NCBI RefSeq assembly: GCF_001429295.1
Contig: NZ_LMJL01000012.1
Coordinates: forward strand, 644,263 to 708,262
Reading direction: 5' to 3'
DNA: 64,000 bases
Source: Flavobacterium sp. Root935
GTDB lineage: Bacteria > Bacteroidota > Bacteroidia > Flavobacteriales > Flavobacteriaceae
Positions 8,414-15,784 of the stretch are shown here, piece by piece. A model generated the notes under the pieces. That model saw only the letters and a program-made list of their open reading frames with translations, did not search any database and was not told where the DNA came from. Positions within the stretch are counted from its first letter, which is position 1; each line of letters opens with the position of its first letter. The translations under genes and the position numbers were made by a program.

Positions 8414-8461
8414 CGCTCAAAATTAGCTAAAATTGCTTGTTTTGAATCTGAAAACACTTTT

Positions 8462-9016
8462 ATGAAAAAAATACCTGCCTTATTTGTTCTTTTATTTTGT
8501 ATACAGTTGCAAAGTCAGACTTTTGTAAAATTTAATGGAGCAACTGCTTTGCTTGCAATCCCAAATGTTGGAATTGAAACAAGTATTGGCGAAAAAATGA
8601 CTTTTAATGCTGATGTAATGGCTTCTTTTTGGGAATCATTTAATGGTCATAATCCAATGAAATTTATTACTGTAACTCCAGAAATTCGTTATCATTTTAA
8701 AGAAAAATATAATGGCTTTTATGTAGGTGGTCATATAGGAGCTGATAAATATGAATTACAGAAATGGAATTACTGGGATAGCAATAAATACGAAGACGGC
8801 TTTGGTTATAGGCTTGGTGCTACTATAGGTTACAACTTAAAATTAAACGATAAATTTTTACTAGACTTTTTCGTTGGTGGAGGCTGGCATCAAGGTTTTT
8901 ATCATGGTTACTACAATGATGGAACTCCAGGAAGATATGAAAAAGCGGTGCATTGGAATAAAAGCGGCGAATGGCTTCCTTACCGTGGCGGCGTAATGAT
9001 TTCGTATAAATTATAA
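8462..9016 (+). CDS. Outer-membrane beta-barrel protein, DUF3575-like
   Basis: Predicted 184-residue outer-membrane protein. It begins with a signal peptide (MKKIPALFVLLFCIQ, cleavage after QLQSQ) and continues as alternating amphipathic strands rich in Gly, Tyr and Phe (NAIPNVGIE, YNGFYVGGHIG, FFVGGGWHQGF) ending in a short strand with terminal leucine, as in small barrels. Similarity to the DUF3575 group is my impression. The promoter box at 8406-8413 supports this start. Its last 6 bases overlap the end of the convergent gene at 9011-9241. Function unknown. Confidence 0.75.
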   Translation: MKKIPALFVLLFCIQLQSQTFVKFNGATALLAIPNVGIETSIGEKMTFNADVMASFWESFNGHNPMKFITVTPEIRYHFKEKYNGFYVGGHIGADKYELQKWNYWDSNKYEDGFGYRLGATIGYNLKLNDKFLLDFFVGGGWHQGFYHGYYNDGTPGRYEKAVHWNKSGEWLPYRGGVMISYKL

Positions 9017-9241
9017 ATTAGAGAATTTAGGCAACGATTTTACGTAAAGTTCTTCAACTTTTTTTCGAGCCCAATCTGTTTTTCTTAAAAAAGTAAGACT
9101 CGATTTAATACTTGGATTTGATTGAAAACACTTAATTGGAATTAACTCTCCTAAAGTATCAAAACCATAATGATCTACTAAAGTTTCTACAATTTTTTGA
9201 AGTGTGATTCCGTGTAAAGGATCTTTGGATTGATTTTGCAT
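9011..9241 (-). CDS. VF530-type (DUF2132) small protein
   Basis: A 76-residue protein matching the VF530/DUF2132 family: DPLHGITLQKIVETLV near the start, then GFDTLGELIPIKCF, NPSIKSSLTFLRKT and WARKKVEELYV. The family is described as small helical, possibly DNA-binding, proteins. The entire expected length is present. It converges with the beta-barrel gene and overlaps it by 6 bp at the stop codons. Role unknown. Confidence 0.9.
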   Translation of the reverse strand: MQNQSKDPLHGITLQKIVETLVDHYGFDTLGELIPIKCFQSNPSIKSSLTFLRKTDWARKKVEELYVKSLPKFSNL

Positions 9242-9263
9242 TTTATACTTTTTAAATTATATG

Positions 9264-9295
9264 AAAAGACCGTACTATAAAAAAGTACGGTCTTT
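9264..9295. terminator. Rho-independent terminator hairpin
   Basis: A 12-bp perfect stem (about 9264-9275 with 9284-9295) with an A-rich loop. The T-run is better on the plus strand (TTTCTTTTTT), while on the minus strand it lies 53 bp downstream of the stop of the beta-barrel gene at 9348. It may serve both. Confidence 0.7.
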
Positions 9296-9347
9296 CTTTT
9301 TTGCAAAATTACTAAATAGAATTTTACATCAATCAAATAAAAAATAA

Positions 9348-9986
9348 TTAGAACAAGAATTTAAATCCAACAGAAATTGGAGATGTTAAATTAGGATTAC
9401 TTCCTCCTAAAGCTGTATTATAAAACGGGTCAACATTTGCAACATGAGCTAAACCAAAATTAGTAACTGTCGTTTTATCTCCCGTTTTTGGATCAATTGT
9501 AGTCGATGTAAAGTTGGCTAAGTCATAAGAAAACTCGACAGAGAAATTTTTAGTTACAAAATAATCAAATCCGCCAGATAGCGATAGACCAACCTGATTC
9601 ACTTTTAATTCACTTTCTTTCTCTTTACCAGTAATAATTGGAACTGCCACCTGCCCAAAGAAATAAAGAGAACCCGCAACATTCCAATACTTTCTCACTA
9701 AAGGCTGCGCAACAAACAAATCTGTTTTGGCGGCTGTTCCTGCATCAGAATCTGCTTTAATATTAATATATCCAACTCCTGCACCAACAGCAACTGATGG
9801 CGTTACAAATGTTCCAACAATTGGCAGTACAGATAAAGTGGTGTTTTTCGCATCAGCCGATTTCGTCTGCTGATAACCAAATTGAGACGTTGCAAACCAA
9901 GTACCTTTTAAACCTTGACCTGAATCTTGAGCTTTAGCTGTTAAACTAACTAATGCAATACTTACCAGTGTTACAATTTTTTTCAT
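9348..9986 (-). CDS. Outer-membrane beta-barrel protein
   Basis: A 212-residue protein with a signal peptide (MKKIVTLVSIALVSLTAKA, cleavage before QDSG) and a barrel-like pattern of alternating strands: GTWFATSQFGYQQ at the start, VAVGAGVGYINIKA, GLSLSGGFDYFVT and a C-terminal strand ISVGFKFLF ending in phenylalanine, the typical outer-membrane insertion signal. It has its own -7 box (10013-10020, TAAGTTTG on the minus strand) and a terminator behind it, so it looks monocistronic. Ligand or role unknown. Confidence 0.8.
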   Translation of the reverse strand: MKKIVTLVSIALVSLTAKAQDSGQGLKGTWFATSQFGYQQTKSADAKNTTLSVLPIVGTFVTPSVAVGAGVGYINIKADSDAGTAAKTDLFVAQPLVRKYWNVAGSLYFFGQVAVPIITGKEKESELKVNQVGLSLSGGFDYFVTKNFSVEFSYDLANFTSTTIDPKTGDKTTVTNFGLAHVANVDPFYNTALGGSNPNLTSPISVGFKFLF

Positions 9987-10012
9987 TTTAATTTTGTTTT
10001 TGAATTATAAAG

Positions 10013-10020
10013 CAAACTTA
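10013..10020 (-). promoter_or_regulatory. -7 promoter box of the beta-barrel gene at 9986
   Basis: TAAGTTTG on the minus strand, a perfect TAnnTTTG match 26 bp before the start codon. No convincing TTG lies at the -33 distance. Confidence 0.5.
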
Positions 10021-10113
10021 AAAGGAAGCATTTTTGTCGCAGCTGATTAAAATCATAGATTTAAAAAAAACTTTAATTATCTTAGCTCTTCATAAAGTTT
10101 TTCATTTTTGTCT

Positions 10114-10121
10114 TACATTTG
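10114..10121 (+). promoter_or_regulatory. -7 promoter box of smpB, only 5 bases before the start codon
   Basis: Perfect TAnnTTTG (TACATTTG). The next ATG (10127) begins 6 bases after the final G, about where transcription should begin, so smpB mRNA may be leaderless. Confidence 0.55.
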
Positions 10122-10126
10122 CACAC

Positions 10127-10582
10127 ATGTTAAAATCAGTCAATATATTAAATAAAAGAGCCCGATTTGATTATGAAATAATCGACACGTATACTGCTGG
10201 AATTGTTTTAGCGGGTACCGAAATCAAATCGATACGTTTAGGAAAAGCGAACATTACAGAGAGCTTTTGCGAGTTTAGCGGTATGGAGCTTTTTGCTATC
10301 AATACTTACATAGAAGAGTATTCATTTGGAAATCAATTCAATCATAAATCTAGAAGCGAAAGAAAATTGCTTTTAAATAAAAAAGAATTAAAAACACTTC
10401 ACAAAAGTGTTCAGGCTAAAGGACTTACTATCGTTCCGCTAAAATTATTCACAAATGAAAAAGGTTTAGCAAAACTTCAGATTGGTCTGTGTAAAGGAAA
10501 GAAAAACTACGACAAGCGAGAATCGTTAAAAGAACAAGATACTAAACGTGATTTAGACCGTATTAAAAAAGCTTTTAATTAA
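10127..10582 (+). CDS. smpB: SsrA-binding protein SmpB
   Basis: tmRNA-binding protein needed for trans-translation rescue of stalled ribosomes, 151 residues, the normal length. Landmarks: NKRARFDYEI near the N-terminus, GIVLAGTEIKSIR (the conserved RNA-binding barrel), KSRSERKLLL and the basic C-terminal tail KKNYDKRESLKEQDTKRDLDR. A longer frame from 10034 exists but adds 31 non-conserved residues, and the promoter box at 10114-10121 lies within that extension. The ATG at 10127 gives the family-standard start. It lies divergently from the beta-barrel gene. Confidence 0.97.
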   Translation: MLKSVNILNKRARFDYEIIDTYTAGIVLAGTEIKSIRLGKANITESFCEFSGMELFAINTYIEEYSFGNQFNHKSRSERKLLLNKKELKTLHKSVQAKGLTIVPLKLFTNEKGLAKLQIGLCKGKKNYDKRESLKEQDTKRDLDRIKKAFN

Positions 10583-10597
10583 AAAGCTTTTTTAATT
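10562..10597 (+). terminator. Terminator overlapping the end of smpB
   Basis: An A/T-rich palindrome centred on AAGCTTTT repeats, whose left arm contains the last smpB codons and stop and whose right arm ends in a T-run. It is weak in GC, but position and symmetry suit a terminator. Confidence 0.5.
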
Positions 10598-10663
10598 TAG
10601 GTAAATTCCTATTTATTAATATTTTATCGTTATTTTTACTTATAACCAATTTAACTGTAAAAT

Positions 10664-11305
10664 ATGAAAAAGTATTTATTTTTGTTTTTAACTGTAGTGG
10701 TGTTATCAAGTTGCGGCAGTAATACTTCGATCGTAAACAGCTGGAGAGATCCAAAAATTACCGTTTCTCAAGAAAACTTCAAGAAGGTTTTAGTCGTCGC
10801 TTTGGTAAAAGATGAAGCTTCACGAAGAGTTACGGAAAACAGAATTGCTGCTGGTAACGAAATTTTCAAAACTTCTTACCAATACTTAAACGAATCTACC
10901 AAAGACCTTACTAAAGAACAGAAGTTAAAAATACTTCAAGATGAAAATTTTGATGGAGTAATAACCATGCGATTAGTTAGTAAAGAAAAAGAAACAACCT
11001 ATGTTCCTGGAACTTACACTGGAATGTATTATGGAGGTTTTGACGGCATGTATGCAGGAATGTATGGTTATGGTTTTGGGAATTGGTACGGAATGTATTC
11101 TCCAAACTTCTACGATCCGGGATATTATCAGGAAACAACATCCTATATGGTAGAGACCAATATTTTTTCATTAAAAGAAAATAAATTAATCTGGACAGGA
11201 ACTACAGAATCTCAATATGTCACAGATTTAGGACAAACAGTTGATGCTATTATGCAGGCTGTAGTTAAAGAAATGAGAAAAGACGGTTCATTACCTCCAA
11301 AATAA
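10664..11305 (+). CDS. Lipoprotein of unknown function (DUF4136-like)
   Basis: A 213-residue predicted lipoprotein: MKKYLFLFLTVVVLSSC with the lipobox LSSC gives Cys17 as the lipidation site. The mature part begins with SIVNSWRDP, which resembles DUF4136-type lipoproteins, and contains a Gly/Tyr/Met-rich stretch (about residues 115-155, with repeated GMYGG/YAGMYGYG motifs) and a C-terminal region ending AIMQAVVKEMRKDGSLPPK. It is probably in the periplasmic face of a membrane. It stands alone between smpB and the HTH-Fic gene and is followed by a terminator. Confidence 0.75.
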   Translation: MKKYLFLFLTVVVLSSCGSNTSIVNSWRDPKITVSQENFKKVLVVALVKDEASRRVTENRIAAGNEIFKTSYQYLNESTKDLTKEQKLKILQDENFDGVITMRLVSKEKETTYVPGTYTGMYYGGFDGMYAGMYGYGFGNWYGMYSPNFYDPGYYQETTSYMVETNIFSLKENKLIWTGTTESQYVTDLGQTVDAIMQAVVKEMRKDGSLPPK

Positions 11306-11312
11306 AAGATAT

Positions 11313-11344
11313 AAAAAAAGTGACTTGAAAGTGTCGCTTTTTTT
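11313..11344 (+). terminator. Terminator of the lipoprotein gene
   Basis: 12-base arms (11313-11324 and 11333-11344) pairing as AAAAAAAGTGAC with GTCGCTTTTTTT, one G-U pair, followed by further T residues. Confidence 0.75.
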
Positions 11345-11361
11345 ACAAACAAAAAATTGAC

Positions 11362-11369
11362 TAAATTTG
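11362..11369 (+). promoter_or_regulatory. -7 promoter box of the HTH-Fic gene
   Basis: Perfect TAAATTTG box 20 bp before the ATG at 11390; the -33 element is not clear. Confidence 0.5.
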
Positions 11370-11389
11370 TCAAGACTAAATTTTTCATA

Positions 11390-12439
11390 ATGAAATCGCT
11401 TTTAAAAAACGCAAGAGAACAAAAAGGTTTAAAAACCCGTGAACTGGCTCAGCTTGCAGGAATAGATCAAGCATTAATCAGCAAATTTGAGTCGGGAACC
11501 CGCAAACCAACCAAAGAACAGATTTCAAAATTAGCGCAGCTTTTAGAAATTGATTATGAAACTTTAATGATTGCCTGGCTTAAAGAAAAAATTCTTTATG
11601 AAATTGGTGATGATGAGCTTGCATTAAAAGCTTTAAAAGTTGCAGAAGATGAAATCAAGTATAATAAAACAGTATCTAACCTTAAGCTGTCTACTTCTTT
11701 AGAAAAAATTTTAAAAGAGATAGATTTGTTAAAACAAAAATTAGATTCTTACAGGCAGTTTGATAGTTTTAAAATTAAACAAGCTTTAGAGCTTGAGTAT
11801 ACCTTTGAAAGTAATAGAATTGAAGGAAATACAATGACACTTCGAGAAACTGACATGGTTATTAATGAAGGTTTAACAATTTCAGGCAAAAGCATGCGGG
11901 AACATCTTGAAGCTATAAATCATCAGGAAGCTATTGGATTTATTAAAGAATTAATGAATAAAAACAATTCATTAAACGAACGCGATCTTTTGTCAATTCA
12001 TAATTTAATTTTAAGAGGAATTATACCTGAAGACGCAGGACGTTATCGAAAAGTTCAAGTTATGATTCAGGGAAGCAGTCATATGCCTCCACAACCTTTA
12101 ATTGTGCCGCAAGAAATGGAAGAATATTTTACTTGGTACGAAATCAATAAAAATAAATTACATCCGATTATTCTGGCTGCTGAAATGCACGAACGATTAG
12201 TAACGATACATCCGTTTATAGATGGAAACGGCAGAACTTCTAGGTTAATTATGAATTTGATTCTAATGCAAAAAGGATATCCAATTGCCAATATCAAAGG
12301 AGATTATGAAACTAGAATGCAATATTATCAGTCTTTAGAAATTGCTCAAACTAAAAAAAACAAAGAAGACTTTTTTCTATTTATAGCTCAAAAAGAGAAA
12401 GAAAGTCTGGAAAGATATATCTCGATTCTTACTCAATAA
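11390..12439 (+). CDS. Fic family protein with N-terminal XRE-type helix-turn-helix
   Basis: A 349-residue two-domain protein. Residues 1-65 form an XRE/Cro-type DNA-binding domain (NAREQKGLKTRELAQLAGI...ALISKFESGTRKPTKEQ). The C-terminal half is a Fic domain with a full catalytic motif HPFIDGNGRTSRL (from about residue 274), so it should transfer AMP or another nucleotide part to a hydroxyl side chain of a target protein. An inhibitory-helix motif S-x3-E-G (Ser141-Glu145-Gly146, in SNRIEGN) precedes the Fic core, which is the class II (self-inhibited) arrangement, so no separate antitoxin is needed. The HTH suggests autoregulation or DNA recruitment. Start chosen at ATG 11390 because the promoter box at 11362-11369 lies inside the longer TTG frame. 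Target unknown. Confidence 0.88.
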   Translation: MKSLLKNAREQKGLKTRELAQLAGIDQALISKFESGTRKPTKEQISKLAQLLEIDYETLMIAWLKEKILYEIGDDELALKALKVAEDEIKYNKTVSNLKLSTSLEKILKEIDLLKQKLDSYRQFDSFKIKQALELEYTFESNRIEGNTMTLRETDMVINEGLTISGKSMREHLEAINHQEAIGFIKELMNKNNSLNERDLLSIHNLILRGIIPEDAGRYRKVQVMIQGSSHMPPQPLIVPQEMEEYFTWYEINKNKLHPIILAAEMHERLVTIHPFIDGNGRTSRLIMNLILMQKGYPIANIKGDYETRMQYYQSLEIAQTKKNKEDFFLFIAQKEKESLERYISILTQ

Positions 12440-12442
12440 AAG

Positions 12443-12468
12443 AAGCCCAGTATAAATTGGGCTTTCTC
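12443..12468 (+). terminator. Terminator after the Fic gene
   Basis: Stem AGCCCA/TGGGCT (with flanking AAAGA/TCTTT) and an 8-base A/T loop, followed by TCTCTTTAATTTTT. It may also slow minus-strand transcription of pcm, whose stop is at 12470. Confidence 0.65.
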
Positions 12469-12469
12469 T

Positions 12470-13111
12470 TTAATTTTTATCTTCTAATAAAGGAACAAAT
12501 CTAAATTCTCCAAACTCATGTTTTTCAAATTGCGTTTCATTCTTTCTAATTAATAAAGTCATAATCTGAACATCTTCTCCAAGCGGAATCACAAGCCTTC
12601 CTCCAATTTTAAGCTGAGCCATTAACGGTTTCGGGATAAATGGTGCACCAGCTGTAACTATAATACTGTCAAAGGGAGCATAATTTGGTAACCCTTTGTA
12701 GCCATCACCAAAAGATACATGTTTAGGACGAATATTTAGTTTTGGAAACAAAATAGAAGTCTGTTTAAACAATTCTTTTTGTCTTTCTACAGTATAAACT
12801 TTTGCTCCAAGATTAAACAAAACTGCAGTTTGGTATCCAGAACCAGTTCCAATTTCTAGAATTTTGTGATCTTTTTTTACTTCTAACAACTGCGATTGAA
12901 AAGCAACTGTGTAAGGCTGCGAAATAGTTTGACCCGCTCCAATAGGAAAAGCCTTATCTTGATAAGCATAATCTTCAAAACTTGAATTCAAAAAAAGGTG
13001 TCTTGGGATTTTTTTTATCGCCTCTAAAACCGCTCTATCAGTAATTCCCTTTTGCTCTAAAGTGCTTACTAATTGATTACGAAGTCCTTGATGTTTGGCA
13101 GTGTCTTTCAA
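12470..13111 (-). CDS. pcm: Protein-L-isoaspartate O-methyltransferase
   Basis: SAM-dependent methylation of isoaspartyl residues in damaged proteins, starting their repair. 213 residues, full length. The SAM-binding motif is LEIGTGSGYQTAVL, preceded by the substrate-loop signature QTISQPYTVA and followed by GDGYKGLP and IIVTAGAP, which together are diagnostic of the family. A good promoter is 22 bp upstream (13133-13162). It converges with the Fic gene and is monocistronic. Confidence 0.95.
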   Translation of the reverse strand: MKDTAKHQGLRNQLVSTLEQKGITDRAVLEAIKKIPRHLFLNSSFEDYAYQDKAFPIGAGQTISQPYTVAFQSQLLEVKKDHKILEIGTGSGYQTAVLFNLGAKVYTVERQKELFKQTSILFPKLNIRPKHVSFGDGYKGLPNYAPFDSIIVTAGAPFIPKPLMAQLKIGGRLVIPLGEDVQIMTLLIRKNETQFEKHEFGEFRFVPLLEDKN

Positions 13112-13132
13112 AATGGGTAGGTTTTATTTTCG

Positions 13133-13162
13133 CAAAAGTAAAGAATCTAAAAAGGAAATCAA
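13133..13162 (-). promoter_or_regulatory. Promoter of pcm
   Basis: On the minus strand TTG (13160-13162), 19 bases, then TACTTTTG (13133-13140): an exact match to the flavobacterial promoter consensus. Confidence 0.75.
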
Positions 13163-13299
13163 ATATTGATTTTTAATTATTAAATTAATAATATCGAAAG
13201 TCAAAAGCCGAAAATCAAAAGCCCTAGCCGATAATTTACAATTCATAACTCACAACTCACAATTAGTTAAATTCATTTTCACTTTCGACAAATAAATTA

Positions 13300-13307
13300 T
13301 ATTTTTG
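13300..13307 (+). promoter_or_regulatory. -7 promoter box of the Gfo/Idh/MocA gene
   Basis: TATTTTTG, 16 bp before the ATG at 13324; no TTG at the -33 distance. Confidence 0.45.
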
Positions 13308-13323
13308 TTTAAAATACATTCTC

Positions 13324-14289
13324 ATGTTAAAAGTAGGAGTTTTAGGTGCTGGTCATCTTGGTAAAATACATTTACGCTTATTACAACAATCTGACAAATA
13401 CGAATTAGTTGGATTTTACGACGAAAATCAAGAAAATGCCGAAAGAATCTCTAAGGAATTTGGCTATAAAAACTTCAGCACAATTGCAAAACTTATTCAT
13501 GCTGTCGATGTAATCGATATTGTGACTCCAACGCTTTCGCACTATAAATGTGCAAAAGTGGCAATCAAATCAGGAAAACATATTTTTATAGAAAAACCAA
13601 TTGCCAATACTGTAGCAGAAGCTGAAGAAATCATAGCTTTAGCTAAAGAGTACAATGTAAAAGGTCAAGTTGGTCATGTTGAGCGTTTTAATCCTGCTTT
13701 TATCGCAACAAAAAACATGATCGAAAACCCGATGTTTATAGAAACGCATCGTTTGGCAGAATTTAATCCTCGTGGTACAGACGTTCCTGTGGTTTTGGAT
13801 TTAATGATTCACGATATTGATGCCATTTTGAGTGTGGTAAATTCAAAAGTAAAAGATATTCATGCAAGCGGAGTCTCTGTTATCAGCGATACGCCAGATA
13901 TTGCCAATGCAAGAATTGAATTTGAAAATGGCTGTGTTGCCAACTTAACAGCCAGCAGAATCTCGATGAAGAATATGCGAAAATCTCGTTTTTTCCAAAA
14001 AGATGCATATATCTCTGTTGACTTTTTAGAAAAGAAATGTGAAGTAGTCCGTATGAAAGATGCCCCGGAAGTTCCTGGAGATTTTGATATGATTCTGCAA
14101 AATGCAGAAGGTGTAAAAAAACAAATCTATTTCACTAATCCAGATGTTGAACAAAACAACGCTATTCTGGACGAGTTAGAATCTTTTGCACATGCAATTA
14201 ATACAGATACAACGCCGGTTGTAACACTAGAACAAGCAACAGATGCTTTGCGTGTAGCCTACCAGATTATTGATTGTTTCGATAAATAA
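13324..14289 (+). CDS. Gfo/Idh/MocA family oxidoreductase
   Basis: NAD(P)-dependent oxidoreductase of 321 residues. Residues 1-25 carry the Rossmann motif VGVLGAGHLGKIHLR. The conserved EKP of the family appears in HIFIEKPIANT (about residues 93-103), and the catalytic-region histidine in VLDLMIHDID. The second half is the usual alpha/beta C-terminal domain. The substrate, probably a sugar or nucleotide sugar, cannot be deduced. It precedes the 3-hydroxyacyl-CoA dehydrogenase gene by 90 bp with an 11-bp inverted repeat between. Confidence 0.88.
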   Translation: MLKVGVLGAGHLGKIHLRLLQQSDKYELVGFYDENQENAERISKEFGYKNFSTIAKLIHAVDVIDIVTPTLSHYKCAKVAIKSGKHIFIEKPIANTVAEAEEIIALAKEYNVKGQVGHVERFNPAFIATKNMIENPMFIETHRLAEFNPRGTDVPVVLDLMIHDIDAILSVVNSKVKDIHASGVSVISDTPDIANARIEFENGCVANLTASRISMKNMRKSRFFQKDAYISVDFLEKKCEVVRMKDAPEVPGDFDMILQNAEGVKKQIYFTNPDVEQNNAILDELESFAHAINTDTTPVVTLEQATDALRVAYQIIDCFDK

Positions 14290-14313
14290 TAAAAAATATA
14301 ACTCATTATTTTT

Positions 14314-14350
14314 AAGGTTTAAAGCTGGCAGAAAAGTCACTTTAAACCTT
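14314..14350 (+). terminator. Inverted repeat between two dehydrogenase genes, possible terminator
   Basis: Perfect 11-bp arms AAGGTTTAAAG (14314-14324) and CTTTAAACCTT (14340-14350) with a 15-base loop. The tail AACTTTTAAAATTT is only weakly U-rich, so it may be a leaky terminator or an operator. Confidence 0.45.
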
Positions 14351-14379
14351 AACTTTTAAAATTTAAATACCAAAATTAA

Positions 14380-15267
14380 ATGAAAACTATAGCTGTAATT
14401 GGTGCAGGAACAATGGGTAACGGAATTGCTCATACATTTGCACAAAGCGGTTTTACCGTAAAACTAATCGACGTTTCAGAAAAATCATTAGATAAAGGAA
14501 TGGCAACTATTGCGGCCAATTTAGACCGTATGCTTGCAAAAGGTACAATTACACAAGAAGACGTCGCTAAAACTATTACCAATATTATTACCTATACAGA
14601 TATTAAAGATGGTGTTGTTGGGGTTGATTTAGTAGTTGAAGCTGCAACAGAAAATGTAGAATTAAAACTAAATATTTTCAAGCAATTAAACGAAGCTTGT
14701 TCTCATAATACTATTTTAGCAACTAATACTTCCTCTATATCGATTACACAAATTGGTTCTGTTGTTGCGCATCCTGAACGTGTTATCGGAATGCATTTTA
14801 TGAATCCAGTGCCAATTATGAAATTAGTTGAAATCATCCGCGGTTATAATACAAGTGATGAAGTGACAAAAATCATCATGGATTTATCTGAGAAATTAGG
14901 AAAAGTTCCTGTTGAAGTAAACGATTATCCTGGTTTCGTAGCCAACAGAATTTTAATGCCTATGCTAAACGAAGCAATTGAAACGTTATACAATAAAGTT
15001 GCGGGAGTTTACGAAATTGATACTGTAATGAAATTAGGAATGGGACACCCTATGGGGCCACTTCAATTAGCTGATTTCATTGGTCTTGATGTTTGCCTTG
15101 CCATTTTAAATGTAATGTACGAAGGTTTCAAAAATCCAAAATATGCTCCTTGTCCACTATTGGTTAATATGGTAAGAGCAGGAAAACTAGGCGTAAAATC
15201 TGGTGAAGGTTTTTATGATTATAGTGAAAGTAAAAAAGCAGAGAAAATCTCTAAGCAGTTTTTGTAA
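14380..15267 (+). CDS. 3-hydroxyacyl-CoA (3-hydroxybutyryl-CoA) dehydrogenase
   Basis: NAD-dependent oxidation of 3-hydroxyacyl-CoA, 295 residues, the length of the single-function short-chain enzymes. The Rossmann motif VIGAGTMGNGIAH is at residues 5-17. The block LATNTSSISIT and the catalytic histidine in GMHFMNPVP (with glutamate in VEIIRG) follow, and the dimerisation domain holds NDYPGFVANRIL and GMGHPMGPLQLADFIGLD. Likely part of fatty acid or butanoate metabolism. A small membrane-anchored protein gene and a YggS-type gene follow closely, suggesting one transcript. Confidence 0.93.
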   Translation: MKTIAVIGAGTMGNGIAHTFAQSGFTVKLIDVSEKSLDKGMATIAANLDRMLAKGTITQEDVAKTITNIITYTDIKDGVVGVDLVVEAATENVELKLNIFKQLNEACSHNTILATNTSSISITQIGSVVAHPERVIGMHFMNPVPIMKLVEIIRGYNTSDEVTKIIMDLSEKLGKVPVEVNDYPGFVANRILMPMLNEAIETLYNKVAGVYEIDTVMKLGMGHPMGPLQLADFIGLDVCLAILNVMYEGFKNPKYAPCPLLVNMVRAGKLGVKSGEGFYDYSESKKAEKISKQFL

Positions 15268-15282
15268 AATCTCGCTTATTCA

Positions 15283-15777
15283 ATGAAAAAAATATTTTTA
15301 TTAGTCATTTTAATAGTTTTTAGTTTAGTTGCTCTTTATTATTACAAACCAGTGACTATTAATTATTTCTTTGGAATAGCCCGAATTTTAAAACAAGAAA
15401 ACGGTTATCAATTAGATATCAATAACAAAAAGTATGATAATTGTGTCTTTAAAAGCACCGAAAGTTTTGATAAAAAACGAAAACACAATTTTTTAATTTT
15501 ATATTTAAGAGATTTAGATATAAAATCAAACTTTGAAATAATAGTTGTAAATCTTGATGAAAAAGTAGTAGGTTATACTTGTGGTTCCTTTGATTGCTAT
15601 GATAAAGTATTCGGGAGTCTTTTTCAAAGTGATATGGGATCGTTTTATACACCTTTAGAAGATGATGCAAAAGGTCCTGGATTCGATACTCAATTAAAAA
15701 TGGAAAACAAAAAGATCGATTTTTACATTCCATCGGAAAGAAAGGAAAGATTACATATTCTGCTTTCAAAAAAATAA
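15283..15777 (+). CDS. Hypothetical single-membrane-segment protein
   Basis: A 164-residue protein I do not recognise. It starts with a hydrophobic segment (residues 3-22, KKIFLLVILIVFSLVALYYY), probably a membrane anchor or uncleaved signal. The rest is a soluble alpha/beta-like domain with Cys residues at about 49, 103 and 108 (TCGSFDC). It sits 15 bp after the 3-hydroxyacyl-CoA dehydrogenase gene and 7 bp before the YggS-type gene, so it is probably translated from the same mRNA. Codon use is like the neighbours. Confidence 0.7.
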   Translation: MKKIFLLVILIVFSLVALYYYKPVTINYFFGIARILKQENGYQLDINNKKYDNCVFKSTESFDKKRKHNFLILYLRDLDIKSNFEIIVVNLDEKVVGYTCGSFDCYDKVFGSLFQSDMGSFYTPLEDDAKGPGFDTQLKMENKKIDFYIPSERKERLHILLSKK

Positions 15778-15784
15778 AATAAAA

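Noticed and set aside
8411..8461. Extended N-terminus for the beta-barrel gene from a TTG at 8411
   Set aside because: The TTG lies in the -7 box at 8406-8413, and the signal peptide starts at the ATG at 8462.
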